Source: Bacillus sp. OK048
GTDB taxonomy: Bacteria > Bacillota > Bacilli > Bacillales > Cytobacillaceae
NCBI RefSeq assembly: GCF_900103525.1
Contig: NZ_FNHN01000004.1
Location: 1-64,000, forward strand
Length of the DNA: 64,000 nt
Direction: 5' to 3'
The notes under the pieces are model-generated. The model worked only from the letters and a program-made list of their open reading frames with translations, did no database searches and was not told the origin of the DNA. A program made the translations under genes and the position numbers. Each line of letters starts with the position of its first letter. The first letter of the stretch is position 1. Shown here piece by piece: positions 9,001 through 17,325 of the stretch.

Positions 9001-10512
9001 GGAACGATTGCTGTTGGGATCGCGAAAGCCGGCGCTGATATTATTACTTTAAGCGGATTTGACGGCGGTACTGGTGCCGCCAGAATACATGCTCTTCAGT
9101 ATGTTGGACTCCCAGTGGAGATTGGCGTTAAAGCAGCAAATAATGCATTGCTCGAAAGCGGACTCCGTAATAAAGTAGAAATATGGGCTGACGGTGGAAT
9201 GAAGAGTGCTATGGATGTCATGAAGATCATGCTCCTAGGTGCAAACCGTGTGGGCTTTGGAACTCTTTCCATGCTGGCAATCGGCTGTACTACTTGTCGT
9301 GGATGCCATCTAGATACATGTCACGTTGGAATTGCTACCCAAATTGAGTCTGAAGTTCAAGCGAAGGAACATGGACTTCGCCGCTTTGTACCACGTCAGC
9401 TTGACTTAGCGGTTAATGGAATCATGAATCTATTTTCTTCCTTTGGTGGTGAATTAAAGTCATTGGCTGCTTCTGTCGGTATTACGAATTTACAAGATGC
9501 AGTTGGACGTTCTGATTTACTTGAGCAAGTTAAAGGGAGAAATCAACTTAGCTTATCTTATTTATTAATGCCGCTAGAAATTAGCCAATTCACAAAAACA
9601 GAAGAATCAAAGGCTTTCCAAGAAGTCCAAATGCAAGTGGCTGTGGGTGCTGAATATTTAGACGCCAGCGTGGAGCAATTACATTCTTCTCGTGAGTTTG
9701 AAAGTGTTACCTCTGATCAGCGCGTGTTAGGAAGCAGAGTTTCTTGTCACCGTGTTCGCGGACGCCTTGATGGGTCATACCAGCAGCTCCCTCCTGTACA
9801 GCTTAAGTATAAGTATGGTTCCATTCCTGGTAATGGCTTAGGTGCCTATAATAGTGGCGGAATTGAAATCACGGTTAATGGCGGCGGTCAAGATGGTGTT
9901 GGAAAAACTTCATTTGGCGGAAATATTTATATCCTTAAATCAAAAGGAAAAAATGGCAACTATTATAATGGTTCCGTTGGAAAGGGATTCGGATATGGTG
10001 CACAAAAAGGTCTTTTAGTTGCCCAGGGTAATGCCGACGCCCGTGCCGGGATCCGTCTATCTGGTGCTGATATCATCATCGGTGGTTTTGTGAGGAAGCC
10101 AATTCCTGAAAAAGAGGCTGGTAATATTGGAGCCAATGCAAACATTAAAGGATTTGCTTTTGAATATATGACCAACGGTCGTGGATTAGTTTTGGGAGAC
10201 CCAGGTCCATGGATTTGCGCCGGAATGACAGGTGGAGTCGTGTATGTTCGGAAGCAGCCTGAAATGGGATTGACCGTTGAAGCGATAAAGAGAAGGATTG
10301 CAAAAGGTGCTAAGGTTTCGGTCATGAGTTTGACCGAAAATGGCAAAAAAGATGTGACAGAGCTATTAGGTAAATATACAGATTTACTTGCAGACGACGG
10401 GCAGATAGAAGAAGCCAATCTGCTTCGTTCATTACTCTCTAACCCAGAAGATCACTTTATTCAAATTGTTCCAGTAAAAGAACAAGCTGATCCAGCTGTA
10501 TCTACGGAATGA
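6037..10512 (+). CDS. Glutamate synthase large-subunit-like protein (stand-alone GOGAT)
   Basis: A 1491-residue protein with the full order of a GOGAT large subunit. The N-terminal Ntn-type glutaminase starts after a short propeptide (HDACG, nucleophile Cys about residue 23), followed by a central domain, an FMN/2-oxoglutarate domain (about 780-1180), a [3Fe-4S] cluster motif C-x5-C-x4-C in GCTTCRGCHLDTCHVG, and a C-terminal GXGXG beta-helix. It should transfer glutamine amide nitrogen to 2-oxoglutarate. No small (NADPH, beta) subunit gene is adjacent, so the electron donor is unclear. Motifs drift from canonical GltA (MNHRAG for HRGA), which suggests a paralogue rather than the main GltA. 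ATG 6037 and 6043 are both possible starts. It has its own promoter, a cre site and a terminator. Confidence 0.85.
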   Translation: MYMTERWNPSLFKDFHKHEHDACGIVACLEKNKQATRKNIFDCIDALVTMNHRAGFINGEGDGVGIHVDIPTDLWKEKLLHAGVDPSHVDKENFAVGHIFISQKADWDSIKHELLQKLKNYNLDIIFETIQVTDSSALGPIAIQENPVFWQFACLSNKAGQELTKVLFDAIIDLEVNEHVHVASLSQNHAVYKVMGAGDILPRFYKDLANPIVASSVTLGHNRYSTNTLSSFFRVQPFSVLGHNGEINTIAKLRDEARMIGVPLVKDGSDSQDLSRTMETIICREGYTLFEAIDLLFPPIINEIKSYSENLQDLYTYIREAWGHFAQGPAGIISRYGDEAVFSVDALGLRPLWMLETETSYLFSSEPGIIPSSEYVNDPKPLAPGEKVGFKWSDGILNVYEQNHFQQEVYSRFSKRLSLQDSRVRLQIPTLEKNITMNYPDKIHNGQYKAFGWERDHIQLIEQMAEKGVEPIRSLGHDAPLAALNPERKNIADYIKESVAVVTNPAIDRDRETEHFSTRVIIGKRPALFTNEKTDTVLELTSPLLLEGKAGYSCLESIGQPSFDQVVGHFQKQKLVSFISATFRIEETIDTALTRISDEAIQAVQSGKCLLVLDDANAHQDNFYWIDPHLVTSAIDQALVKTGLRRDCSIVLRSAAIRSLHDIVTVFGLGADLISPYYMFMTVLEEETKPLINLYSALTKGIEKVISTIGIHELRGYGRLYSSIGLHEDIANVLNIVNFFGSKEIENDFEAMKNDSFSRAADYQNEKERVGKTFHLFPRIWKAIGEVAATGDYSAYRDKISEQEEQNPTTIRHLVQLKKSSQAISPADVDITVGEHDLPFIISSMSFGSQNEIAFRAYAEGADRLNMVSLNGEGGEIKDMLGKYPKTRGQQIASGRFGVNAELLNSSNLLEIKIGQGAKPGEGGHLPGSKVTAKVAAARNATLGSDLISPSNNHDIYSIEDLAQMILELKTGNDQARIAVKVPVVPNIGTIAVGIAKAGADIITLSGFDGGTGAARIHALQYVGLPVEIGVKAANNALLESGLRNKVEIWADGGMKSAMDVMKIMLLGANRVGFGTLSMLAIGCTTCRGCHLDTCHVGIATQIESEVQAKEHGLRRFVPRQLDLAVNGIMNLFSSFGGELKSLAASVGITNLQDAVGRSDLLEQVKGRNQLSLSYLLMPLEISQFTKTEESKAFQEVQMQVAVGAEYLDASVEQLHSSREFESVTSDQRVLGSRVSCHRVRGRLDGSYQQLPPVQLKYKYGSIPGNGLGAYNSGGIEITVNGGGQDGVGKTSFGGNIYILKSKGKNGNYYNGSVGKGFGYGAQKGLLVAQGNADARAGIRLSGADIIIGGFVRKPIPEKEAGNIGANANIKGFAFEYMTNGRGLVLGDPGPWICAGMTGGVVYVRKQPEMGLTVEAIKRRIAKGAKVSVMSLTENGKKDVTELLGKYTDLLADDGQIEEANLLRSLLSNPEDHFIQIVPVKEQADPAVSTE

Positions 10513-10520
10513 TTAATAGG

Positions 10521-10555
10521 AGAACGTCCGCTTATTAAGTGGACGTTCTTTTTTT
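10521..10555 (+). terminator. Terminator of the glutamate synthase-like gene
   Basis: AGAACGTCC (10521-10529) and GGACGTTCT (10541-10549) form a 9-bp stem, followed by a run of seven T residues. Confidence 0.92.
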
Positions 10556-10607
10556 CGTTTTAGAAAATATCTGTAACTATAACTTGAATAAATTCATATA
10601 ATATCTC

Positions 10608-10636
10608 TTGATAAAATGTTTTAATCCATGTATAGT
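10608..10636 (+). promoter_or_regulatory. ygaE promoter (SigA)
   Basis: TTGATA (10608-10613), a 17-bp spacer and TATAGT (10631-10636). Confidence 0.75.
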
Positions 10637-10702
10637 ACCTAGTTGTTCATTATAAGGTAAACTATATACAAATCATTTAAATTTGAAAGGAAACCATTTG
10701 GA

Positions 10703-11776
10703 ATGAAGTTAGGTGCCCGCATTTTTAAAACGGGAATTGCTATTGTCTTATCCCTTTACTTAGCACAGCTGCTGCACTCGCCCTCTCCTGTATTGGCAGG
10801 CATTGCTGCCATATTTGCAATCCAACCAACGATTTATCGTTCCTTTTTATCGATTGTTGAACAAATACAAGGTAATCTAATTGGTGCTATACTCGCAGTC
10901 ATTTTTGTCCTTTTATTAGGAAATCACATTATCATCATTGGTTTAGCTGCCATTATTGTAATTGTTATCAACCTTAAATTGAAAATTGGAAATACAATCG
11001 GGCTTTCACTCGTTACACTGCTTTCGATTATGGAAACCCCGGGCACTGATTTTATTCCGTTCGCAGGAATTCGTTTTTCAACGATTATGATTGGGGTATT
11101 TTCCGCATTTGTCGTCAACCTTGTCTTCCTGCCGCCAAAATATGAAAAGAAGCTTTATTTTAAAATATCTGATACCACTGAGGAAATTATCCGCTGGATA
11201 CGGCTAAGTACCCGCCATGACTTCGATCATAATCTTTTAAAAGCAGATATTGAAAAATTAAAAGATAACTTGATAAAAATCGGGCAGTTCTACTTAATGT
11301 ATAAAGAAGAAAGAAGTTATTTTAAAAAGATTAGCTTGGAAAAGTCAAGAAAACTAGTGATTTTTAGGCAAATGACCTCGGCTGCTAAAAGAGCACTTGA
11401 TACCCTAAAAAAGCTTCATCGATATGAAAATGAAATGCTTCACCTGCCCGAAGGCTTTAAACAGTCGATACAAGAGCAGCTTGACAGTGTCATTTACCAT
11501 CATGAGCAATTAATGCTACGGTTTATCGGCAAAGTGCCAACACCCTTGGATAGTGAGACGAATACTTGTATTAATAAAAAAGAACTATTCAACTTGTTCT
11601 TGACCCATCAAAAGCTTTACAGTGATCAAGACGATCCACATTTATATCATACCATGCAAATTATTTCTTCCATTATTGATTATGGGGAACAAGTTGAACA
11701 TCTTGATACGTTGATAACAAGCTTTCATGCCTTTCATCATAATGAGGTATCCATTGAACAGAAGGAAATCGAATAA
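10703..11776 (+). CDS. ygaE: YgaE, aromatic acid exporter-like membrane protein (UPF0421)
   Basis: The 357-residue protein has about four to five N-terminal membrane segments (residues 1-145: FKTGIAIVLSLYLAQLL, VLAGIAAIFAIQPT and others) followed by a long soluble helical C-terminal domain. This is the layout of the FUSC/ArAE-like UPF0421 family to which B. subtilis YgaE belongs. Family members are thought to export small organic acids, but no substrate is known for YgaE. ATG 10703 has GAAAGGAAA about 10 nt upstream. It keeps its B. subtilis position between gsaB and ygaD, with its own promoter and terminator. Confidence 0.85.
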   Translation: MKLGARIFKTGIAIVLSLYLAQLLHSPSPVLAGIAAIFAIQPTIYRSFLSIVEQIQGNLIGAILAVIFVLLLGNHIIIIGLAAIIVIVINLKLKIGNTIGLSLVTLLSIMETPGTDFIPFAGIRFSTIMIGVFSAFVVNLVFLPPKYEKKLYFKISDTTEEIIRWIRLSTRHDFDHNLLKADIEKLKDNLIKIGQFYLMYKEERSYFKKISLEKSRKLVIFRQMTSAAKRALDTLKKLHRYENEMLHLPEGFKQSIQEQLDSVIYHHEQLMLRFIGKVPTPLDSETNTCINKKELFNLFLTHQKLYSDQDDPHLYHTMQIISSIIDYGEQVEHLDTLITSFHAFHHNEVSIEQKEIE

Positions 11777-11781
11777 AAAAG

Positions 11782-11814
11782 AAAACTTACCACAGTTTTG
11801 GTAAGTTTTTTTTA
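11782..11814 (+). terminator. ygaE terminator
   Basis: AAAACTTACC (11782-11791) and GGTAAGTTTT (11800-11809) form a 10-bp stem that runs into a poly-T tract. Confidence 0.92.
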
Positions 11815-11936
11815 TTACACCAAAATTATAACTAATAAGTGATTGATCTATATATTTAAAATTCCATGTTTGTCCATTTCAGATTTACCATCATTCCATA
11901 TATTATATAGATTCTATAAAGAGGTGGTGATACATT

Positions 11937-12047
11937 ATGTCAAACCAAGGTGGATATAGTGGTGGATCTAGAATGAACTTCGCGCTTATCGTGGTTCTAT
12001 TCGTTCTTTTAGTTATTGTTGGCACAAGTTTCATGAGTGGGTACTAA
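11937..12047 (+). CDS. YjcZ-family sporulation peptide
   Basis: A 36-residue product: MSNQGGYSGGSRMNF, then one hydrophobic helix rich in Val/Leu (residues 16-29), then the end MSGY. The Gly/Ser-rich head followed by FALIVVLFVLLVIVG is the hallmark of the small YjcZ/SscA-type spore proteins of Bacillus; SscA acts in spore coat or germination. A strong GAGGTGG (11921-11927) precedes ATG 11937. A sequence CATATATTA (11897-11905) matches the -10 of mother-cell sigma factors (CATANNNTA), but I see no convincing -35. It is monocistronic, with its own terminator. Confidence 0.88.
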   Translation: MSNQGGYSGGSRMNFALIVVLFVLLVIVGTSFMSGY

Positions 12048-12091
12048 CCTGTAAAGGTAACACAGAACCAAATACTACTTCTTTAAAGGAA

Positions 12092-12119
12092 AGAAGCGTC
12101 AACCGACGCTTCTTTTTCT
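12092..12119 (+). terminator. Terminator of the YjcZ-type gene
   Basis: AGAAGCGTC (12092-12100) and GACGCTTCT (12105-12113) form a 9-bp stem with a 4-nt loop, followed by TTTTC. Confidence 0.9.
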
Positions 12120-12233
12120 AATTAATTTTTTAATCAGGATTGGATTTGAACTTGTTAAAAAATTGATTATTTTTAGCTCTTGCATCTGCTCAATTGTTGA
12201 AAAACCTTTGTATATACTATTCCAGAGCGAAAC

Positions 12234-12251
12234 CCCTCCATTAATGGAGGG
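12234..12251. repeat. Short perfect palindrome
   Basis: CCCTCCATTAATGGAGGG is an 18-bp palindrome in the gap between two terminators. It lacks a T tract on either strand, so it is not an obvious terminator. Apart from this and the flanking terminators I see nothing in 12048-12328. Confidence 0.5.
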
Positions 12252-12285
12252 TAAGACTTTCTAATTACAATTAAATACAAAAATA

Positions 12286-12309
12286 ACGTATGCCAAATTG
12301 AACATACGT
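12286..12309 (-). terminator. ygaD terminator
   Basis: ACGTATG (12286-12292) and CATACGT (12303-12309) form a 7-bp stem. On the minus strand it is followed by TATTTTTG, about 20 bp after the ygaD stop. Confidence 0.75.
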
Positions 12310-12328
12310 CATTTCTTGTTGCTTATAT

Positions 12329-14104
12329 CTATGCTTGCAGCGGCGTTTTTTCTTTATGATGTTCAAGCTGCTGCACTTGAAATAATCTAAAATAATTGCC
12401 CTGTTTCGCCATTAATTCATCATGTGTGCCTACTTCAACTATTTGCCCATGTTCAATTAAAATAATCCGATCAGCATGGGTGATGGTCGATAACCGGTGG
12501 GCTACAACAAATGTCGTCCTGTCCCTTGCTAGCTCATCAAGTGCTCCCTGAATCAGGTGTTCACTTTCTAAATCAAGGGCTGATGTTGCTTCATCTAGTA
12601 TTAAAATGGGTGGATTTCGTAAAAATACGCGAGCGATAGCAACTCTTTGCTTTTGTCCGCCCGAAAGCTTTACTCCTCGTTCTCCCACCTTGGTATCATA
12701 ACCATTTGCTAGATTCACGATAAAATCGTGAGCATTGGCCGCTTTAGCAGCTTGATAAACCTCTTCATCCGTTGCTCCGGGTTTACCTAGTAAGATATTG
12801 TTCTTAACAGAGTCACTAAATAAGATATTATCTTGGAAAACTACCCCAATTTTGTCTCTTAGAGATTGAACATTAAAATTACGTATATCTACTCCATCTA
12901 AAAGGATTCTTCCTTCGGTAACATCATAGAAACGAGGAATTAAGGTGACGAGTGTCGACTTTCCTCCGCCACTCATCCCAACAAGGGCAATCGTCTCCCC
13001 TTTTTTCACATTAAGGTTGATGTTTTTAAGGATCATCTCTTCTGATTCATTGTATGTAAATTGAACATGATCAAAGATAATGTCCCCCTTTACATCCTTA
13101 CACTCAATTGCATTAGGAGAGTCGACGATATCATACTTTACATCCAAGAATTCAAATACCCGATCCATTGAAGCAAAAGATTGTGTGAGCGTCGTTGATG
13201 AATTCACTAGTCTTCTTAAAGGACTGTACAATTTATCAATATAAGCAAAAAACGCAATCATTGTTCCTAGCGATAAACTTCCTTGAATAACAAGGTAAGC
13301 AGAGTAGCCTATAACTAGCAGCGGTGCAATATCGGTAATCGTATTAACGGCAGCAAAGGACTTAGCATTCCAACTAGTATGCTCTAAGGCCTTTTCTAAA
13401 AAGTTTTTATTTTGTTTGTCAAACTGCTTTTGTTCAAACTCCTCAATCGCGAAGCTTTTAATCACCGGCATTCCTTGTACACGTTCATGTAAATAGCTTT
13501 GTACCTCTGAAAGTGCTTGGGAGCGTGTCCGAGTAAGCTTTCGAAGATTTCCAAAAAAATACTTTATCGAAATAGCATAGAGTGGAAACAACAAAATAGA
13601 AACAAGAGTAAGACTAACATTCATGTAAAACATAATGATAATCGCAATAACAATCGTTGCCATATCAAGCCAAAGATTCATTAAACCGGTTATTACAAAT
13701 GTTTTTGTTTGCTCAACATCATTAATGACACGTGAAATAATTTCTCCTGAACGAGTATTGGCATAATATTTAAAGCTAAGTTTCTGTATATGTGAATACA
13801 TCCGGTCCCGGATATCATACAGAATTTTACTTGAAGTCCATTGGGCAAAATATTGACGATAATACTCGATGGGCGGTCTAAGGACGACAAAAACTAAAAT
13901 CATAATCCCCATAATGATGAGCAATTTATTTATTTTTTCATCACTACTTAAGCCGCTTTTCCCAATAATATCATCAACCACATACTTAATTAACATTGGA
14001 ATCATTAGTGGTATGGCAAATTTTAATACTCCAATAAAAATGGTTCCTATGATTTGAATTCGATATGGTTTTACAAATTCAAGATACCTGCGTACACTAC
14101 TCAA
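12329..14104 (-). CDS. ygaD: ABC transporter YgaD (fused permease-ATPase)
   Basis: A 591-residue half-transporter: six membrane segments (about residues 15-310), then an ATPase with Walker [10 protein letters not shown], signature LSGGQKQR, Walker [13 protein letters not shown] and an H-loop (VVAHRLS). It most resembles exporters of the MsbA/YgaD type that work as homodimers. The start is TTG (14104), preceded by GGAAGGGGGGG. Substrate is unknown. It keeps its B. subtilis position between ygaE and ygaC. A long hairpin lies just upstream, between it and ygaC. Confidence 0.9.
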   Translation of the reverse strand: MSSVRRYLEFVKPYRIQIIGTIFIGVLKFAIPLMIPMLIKYVVDDIIGKSGLSSDEKINKLLIIMGIMILVFVVLRPPIEYYRQYFAQWTSSKILYDIRDRMYSHIQKLSFKYYANTRSGEIISRVINDVEQTKTFVITGLMNLWLDMATIVIAIIIMFYMNVSLTLVSILLFPLYAISIKYFFGNLRKLTRTRSQALSEVQSYLHERVQGMPVIKSFAIEEFEQKQFDKQNKNFLEKALEHTSWNAKSFAAVNTITDIAPLLVIGYSAYLVIQGSLSLGTMIAFFAYIDKLYSPLRRLVNSSTTLTQSFASMDRVFEFLDVKYDIVDSPNAIECKDVKGDIIFDHVQFTYNESEEMILKNINLNVKKGETIALVGMSGGGKSTLVTLIPRFYDVTEGRILLDGVDIRNFNVQSLRDKIGVVFQDNILFSDSVKNNILLGKPGATDEEVYQAAKAANAHDFIVNLANGYDTKVGERGVKLSGGQKQRVAIARVFLRNPPILILDEATSALDLESEHLIQGALDELARDRTTFVVAHRLSTITHADRIILIEHGQIVEVGTHDELMAKQGNYFRLFQVQQLEHHKEKTPLQA

Positions 14105-14168
14105 AATAGCCCCCCCTTCCTGGTTTTCCTGTTAATCGTAATCAAAACCAGCATTAGACCGTCAACAC

Positions 14169-14227
14169 AGGAAAGATGATGAAGGCAGCTACTACCTATA
14201 GTTGTAGGTACCTTCATCATCTTTCCT
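14169..14227. repeat. Long nested hairpin between ygaC and ygaD
   Basis: AGGAAAGATGATGAAGG (14169-14185) pairs perfectly with 14211-14227 over 17 bp. Its 25-nt loop contains a second stem, TACCT/AGGTA. No T tract follows in the direction of the flanking minus-strand genes, so it is not a standard terminator. It lies in the ygaD 5' untranslated region, or between two transcripts. Confidence 0.8.
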
Positions 14228-14249
14228 AGGCGGTGAAACATTATTTCCA

Positions 14250-14780
14250 TTATCGTCTGTATGTTAAATACCGCTCATACCAGATATCAATAAAATCTGG
14301 GGCAAAAGGCCCTTTGCGCTGCCGAATCCAGTGAATGAGCTTCTCAACATTCCGTTTCAAAATTTGATCGATCACTTCGGGATATTTCATCTCACGACGA
14401 TGCCGTTCATATTCATCTTCGTCTAACAGATTAAACGTCATATCAGGAAAAACCTTAATATCAAGGTCATAGTCAATATATTTAACTGCTTCTCCATCAA
14501 AAATAAATGGTGAGCTTAGATTACAATAGTAATAAATACCATCTTCACGAATCATTCCAATAATATTAAACCAATACTGTGAATGAAAATAACATATAGC
14601 AGGTTCTCTTGTAATCCATGTTCTTCCATCCGATTCCGTTACAATTGTGCGATCATTCCCGCCGATCACTAAATTTTGCGACCCTTTTAATACGGTCGTT
14701 TCCTCCCAGACGCGATGGATGTGCCCATTGTGTTTATAGCTATGTATTTGTATTGGTACACCTTCGATGGGTACGCCCAT
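14250..14780 (-). CDS. ygaC: Nucleoside tri-/diphosphate phosphatase YgaC (DUF402)
   Basis: The 176-residue protein aligns along its whole length with B. subtilis YgaC (UPF0374, DUF402). It contains [19 protein letters not shown] near the start, [24 protein letters not shown], and the C-terminal [17 protein letters not shown]. Related DUF402 proteins (Ntdp) hydrolyse nucleoside tri- and diphosphates; the catalytic acidic and lysine residues lie in the [13 protein letters not shown] region. It is soluble, with no signal peptide. The ATG is preceded by GGAAAGAAGGGGAGAATC. The 194-bp gap upstream holds the ygaB terminator and nothing else that I can see. Confidence 0.92.
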   Translation of the reverse strand: MGVPIEGVPIQIHSYKHNGHIHRVWEETTVLKGSQNLVIGGNDRTIVTESDGRTWITREPAICYFHSQYWFNIIGMIREDGIYYYCNLSSPFIFDGEAVKYIDYDLDIKVFPDMTFNLLDEDEYERHRREMKYPEVIDQILKRNVEKLIHWIRQRKGPFAPDFIDIWYERYLTYRR

Positions 14781-14904
14781 GATTCTCCCCTTCTTTCCTT
14801 CCTAAACGCTTTGTAACCGATCCTCCTGCAAATAAACGACAAATGGTAACAAAGTTATTTACTATTTCTTATTATTATAACGGTTGAATACAGAATTTAA
14901 AACA

Positions 14905-14932
14905 AAAGAGCCATTGATTTCAATGACTCTTT
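14905..14932 (-). terminator. ygaB terminator
   Basis: AAAGAGCCATTG (14905-14916) pairs with CAATGACTCTTT (14921-14932), with one mismatch. On the minus strand it is followed by TGTTTTAAA. Confidence 0.75.
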
Positions 14933-14974
14933 GAAAAAAATTGCCTATTTTTCATTCAAATTTCGATTTTCGAC

Positions 14975-15232
14975 CTAAATAGAAGGCTCTAAGTCCGTTT
15001 CACGATATGATTGAATGACTTCTTCCGTTTGTTTTTCGAAGATTTCCTGAATCTCTTTTAATTCCTTTTTCATTTGATTGATATCAAATTGAACACTCTC
15101 TAATTCCGTTTCATTTTGTAAAGTCTGTAGTTGTTCTTCGATTTCTTGACAACGTTCAAGTTCTCCTTGAAGGTATAGTAATTTTTCCATTGTCATCATC
15201 TGTTCAGATACTAAACGGTTAAAATGATCCAT
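14975..15232 (-). CDS. ygaB: YgaB-like coiled-coil protein
   Basis: An 85-residue, highly charged and mostly helical protein; residues 10-75 are rich in Glu/Gln/Lys with a heptad-like Leu spacing, so a coiled coil is likely. Length, composition and position between sspE and ygaC match B. subtilis YgaB. No catalytic motif and no membrane segment are visible, and function is unknown. The terminator just downstream makes it monocistronic or the end of a unit. Confidence 0.82.
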   Translation of the reverse strand: MDHFNRLVSEQMMTMEKLLYLQGELERCQEIEEQLQTLQNETELESVQFDINQMKKELKEIQEIFEKQTEEVIQSYRETDLEPSI

Positions 15233-15336
15233 TTACCACACCGCCTTATATTTTCTTCCTACTATGTATTCTTTAACAAACAGATATAATCCTTTGACAA
15301 CTTATGTAGACTCAAGAGAACTTTTGTCGATTTAAC

Positions 15337-15458
15337 GAAAAGCGGAAGCGCCTTGACCAGGGGCGACAGGCATAAGACGAGCCGGCGGGAAGGTTGTTCT
15401 TTAACCTTTCTGACGGATTGGCTTATGACCCCGAGCCCCTAGGCGCTGTAGCTAGACA
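15337..15458. repeat. Miniature interspersed element, 122-bp variant (copy C)
   Basis: It starts GAAAAGCGGAAGCGCC and ends CTAGGCGCTGTAGCTAGACA, the same ends as the 213-bp copies at 19569 and 22342, but with a different, shorter middle. Near-terminal inverted repeats AGCGCC/GGCGCT and internal CATAAG/CTTATG arms let it fold on itself. It has no coding capacity. It lies between ygaB and the sspE terminator. Confidence 0.75.
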
Positions 15459-15480
15459 ATTATCTATTTTTTTCACATAA

Positions 15481-15513
15481 AGAAGGCACTCTATACGAAT
15501 AAGAGTGCCTTCT
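15481..15513 (-). terminator. sspE terminator
   Basis: AGAAGGCACTCT (15481-15492) and AGAGTGCCTTCT (15502-15513) form a 12-bp perfect stem just after the sspE stop. The T tract on the minus strand is short. Confidence 0.8.
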
Positions 15514-15528
15514 CTTTACTAATTATTA

Positions 15529-15747
15529 TTAGCTTTGGCCATATTGACCAGAATTGCCTTGGCCTTTGTTAGCTTGAGATTGCTGATTTTGCTTTTTTAC
15601 TTCTGCAGCATCTGTTTGGCTAGCGAATTCAGTTCCGTATTGACCAGCTGAACCTGCACCGCCTTGAGATTGAGCATTTTGCTGTCTAACTTCTTGAACG
15701 TTAGTTCCAGCAGTTGTTTTGTTTGGTTGTTGATTGAATTTTGCCAT
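15529..15747 (-). CDS. sspE: Gamma-type small acid-soluble spore protein
   Basis: A 72-residue protein, extremely rich in Gln, Asn, Gly and Ala, with the repeat QQNAQSQGGAGSAGQYGTEF and a second NQQSQANKGQGNSGQYG. The segment TEFASQTDA is the GPR protease cleavage site; I see one, where some gamma-SASPs have two. It stores amino acids in the forespore and is degraded at germination. I start at ATG 15747 (MAKFNQQPNKT), 8 nt after GGAGGTGAT; five extra residues upstream would overlap that site. Its neighbours fabL and ygaB are the same in B. subtilis. The ribosome-binding site lies inside competing inverted repeats. Confidence 0.95.
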   Translation of the reverse strand: MAKFNQQPNKTTAGTNVQEVRQQNAQSQGGAGSAGQYGTEFASQTDAAEVKKQNQQSQANKGQGNSGQYGQS

Positions 15748-15748
15748 T

Positions 15749-15791
15749 GGTATCACCTCCACAAAAATTAAGATACCCAGGTGATGTGGAG
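15749..15791 (-). promoter_or_regulatory. sspE leader: overlapping inverted repeats covering the RBS
   Basis: Three mutually exclusive pairings surround the Shine-Dalgarno site: GGTATC/GATACC (15749-15754 with 15772-15777), ATCACCT/AGGTGAT (15752-15758 with 15779-15785) and CTCCACA/TGTGGAG (15757-15763 with 15785-15791). The last two would hide the ribosome-binding site in the mRNA. Confidence 0.5.
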
Positions 15792-15821
15792 ACTATCCAA
15801 AGTTTTTTTATGAAAATTTGG

Positions 15822-16574
<753 letters not shown>

Positions 16575-16678
16575 TTATATCCCCTTAAATTTTAGTATTG
16601 TTTTTATTTTAGCCTTTTCATGAATAGAAGACAATTGATTACAAAACCTATAGCTATAAAACAGAGAGGAAGAAGCAT

Positions 16679-16903
16679 ATGTACGTAGGACGTGATATGA
16701 CAGAACTTTCAATGGTTGCTAAATCGGAATGGGAAAAAAGCGAGTTGGCTTTTTTTCATCATTCTCTCCAACAAATAGCTCCTTATTTAAATAGTGAAGG
16801 TGTTACTATACATCGGGAAATCATTGAAGAGATAGAAAATAGAGGCGGATTGGAGCGTCAAGAAGCGGATTATACTCATGGTACGCAAACTGGATATGAC
16901 TGA
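16679..16903 (+). CDS. yfhS: YfhS-like small protein
   Basis: A 74-residue soluble protein starting MYVGRDMTELSMV and ending in GGLERQEADYTHGTQTGYD, which matches my memory of B. subtilis YfhS in length and sequence. Loss of YfhS in B. subtilis has been linked to a sporulation defect; molecular function is unknown. GAGAGGAAG precedes the ATG. It keeps its place next to fabL. The next gene, mutY, converges on it across the 52-bp repeat array. Confidence 0.85.
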   Translation: MYVGRDMTELSMVAKSEWEKSELAFFHHSLQQIAPYLNSEGVTIHREIIEEIENRGGLERQEADYTHGTQTGYD

Positions 16904-16911
16904 AGCAAAAT

Positions 16912-16932
16912 GAACGCCAACATCTGGCGTTC
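16912..16932 (+). terminator. yfhS terminator
   Basis: GAACGCCA (16912-16919) and TGGCGTTC (16925-16932) form an 8-bp stem, with only a weak T tract. Its second half recurs as a 14-bp direct repeat at 17311-17324, on the other side of the array. Confidence 0.7.
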
Positions 16933-16947
16933 ATATCCATGAATTCT

Positions 16948-17280
16948 GGTCATCATCTTTGTAATGATGACCATTTGCTTTATTTTTCCGATCAGTTTTG
17001 GTCTTCATCAGTATAATGATGACCATTTCCTTGATTTTTTCGATCGGTTTTGGTCGTCATCAGTGTCATGATAACCATTTCTATGAGTTTTTCAATGAGT
17101 TTTGGTCGTCATCAGTGTCATGATAACCATTTCTATGAGTTTTCCCATGAGTTTTGGTCGTCATCAGTGTCATGATAACCATTTCCTTAATTTTTTCGAT
17201 GAGTTTTGGTCATCATCAGTCTCATGATAACCAGTTCTATGAGTTTTCCCATGAGTTTTGGTCATCATCATCGGCTTAAT
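16948..17280. repeat. Tandem array of a 52-bp hairpin repeat (about 6.4 copies)
   Basis: Units beginning GGTC(A/G/T)TCATC start at 16948, 17000, 17052, 17104, 17156, 17208 and 17260 (partial), a period of exactly 52 bp. Each unit carries arms of the type GGTCATCAT and ATGATGACC, which can pair within the unit (7-nt loop) or with the neighbouring unit (about 25-nt loop). First-unit arms are perfect; later units carry one or two changes. There are no unique spacers and no reading frame, and it lies between the convergent yfhS and mutY. Confidence 0.92.
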
Positions 17281-17325
17281 AACAATCACCTAGACCTGAG
17301 AACGGCAACAAACATCTGGCGTTCT

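Noticed and set aside
9963..10418. 151-codon minus-strand ORF inside the glutamate synthase-like gene
   Set aside because: It is antisense to a well-conserved domain; such long frames arise from the codon pattern of the sense strand.
16948..17280. CRISPR array
   Set aside because: The whole 52-bp unit repeats without unique spacers, and no cas genes are present in the window.
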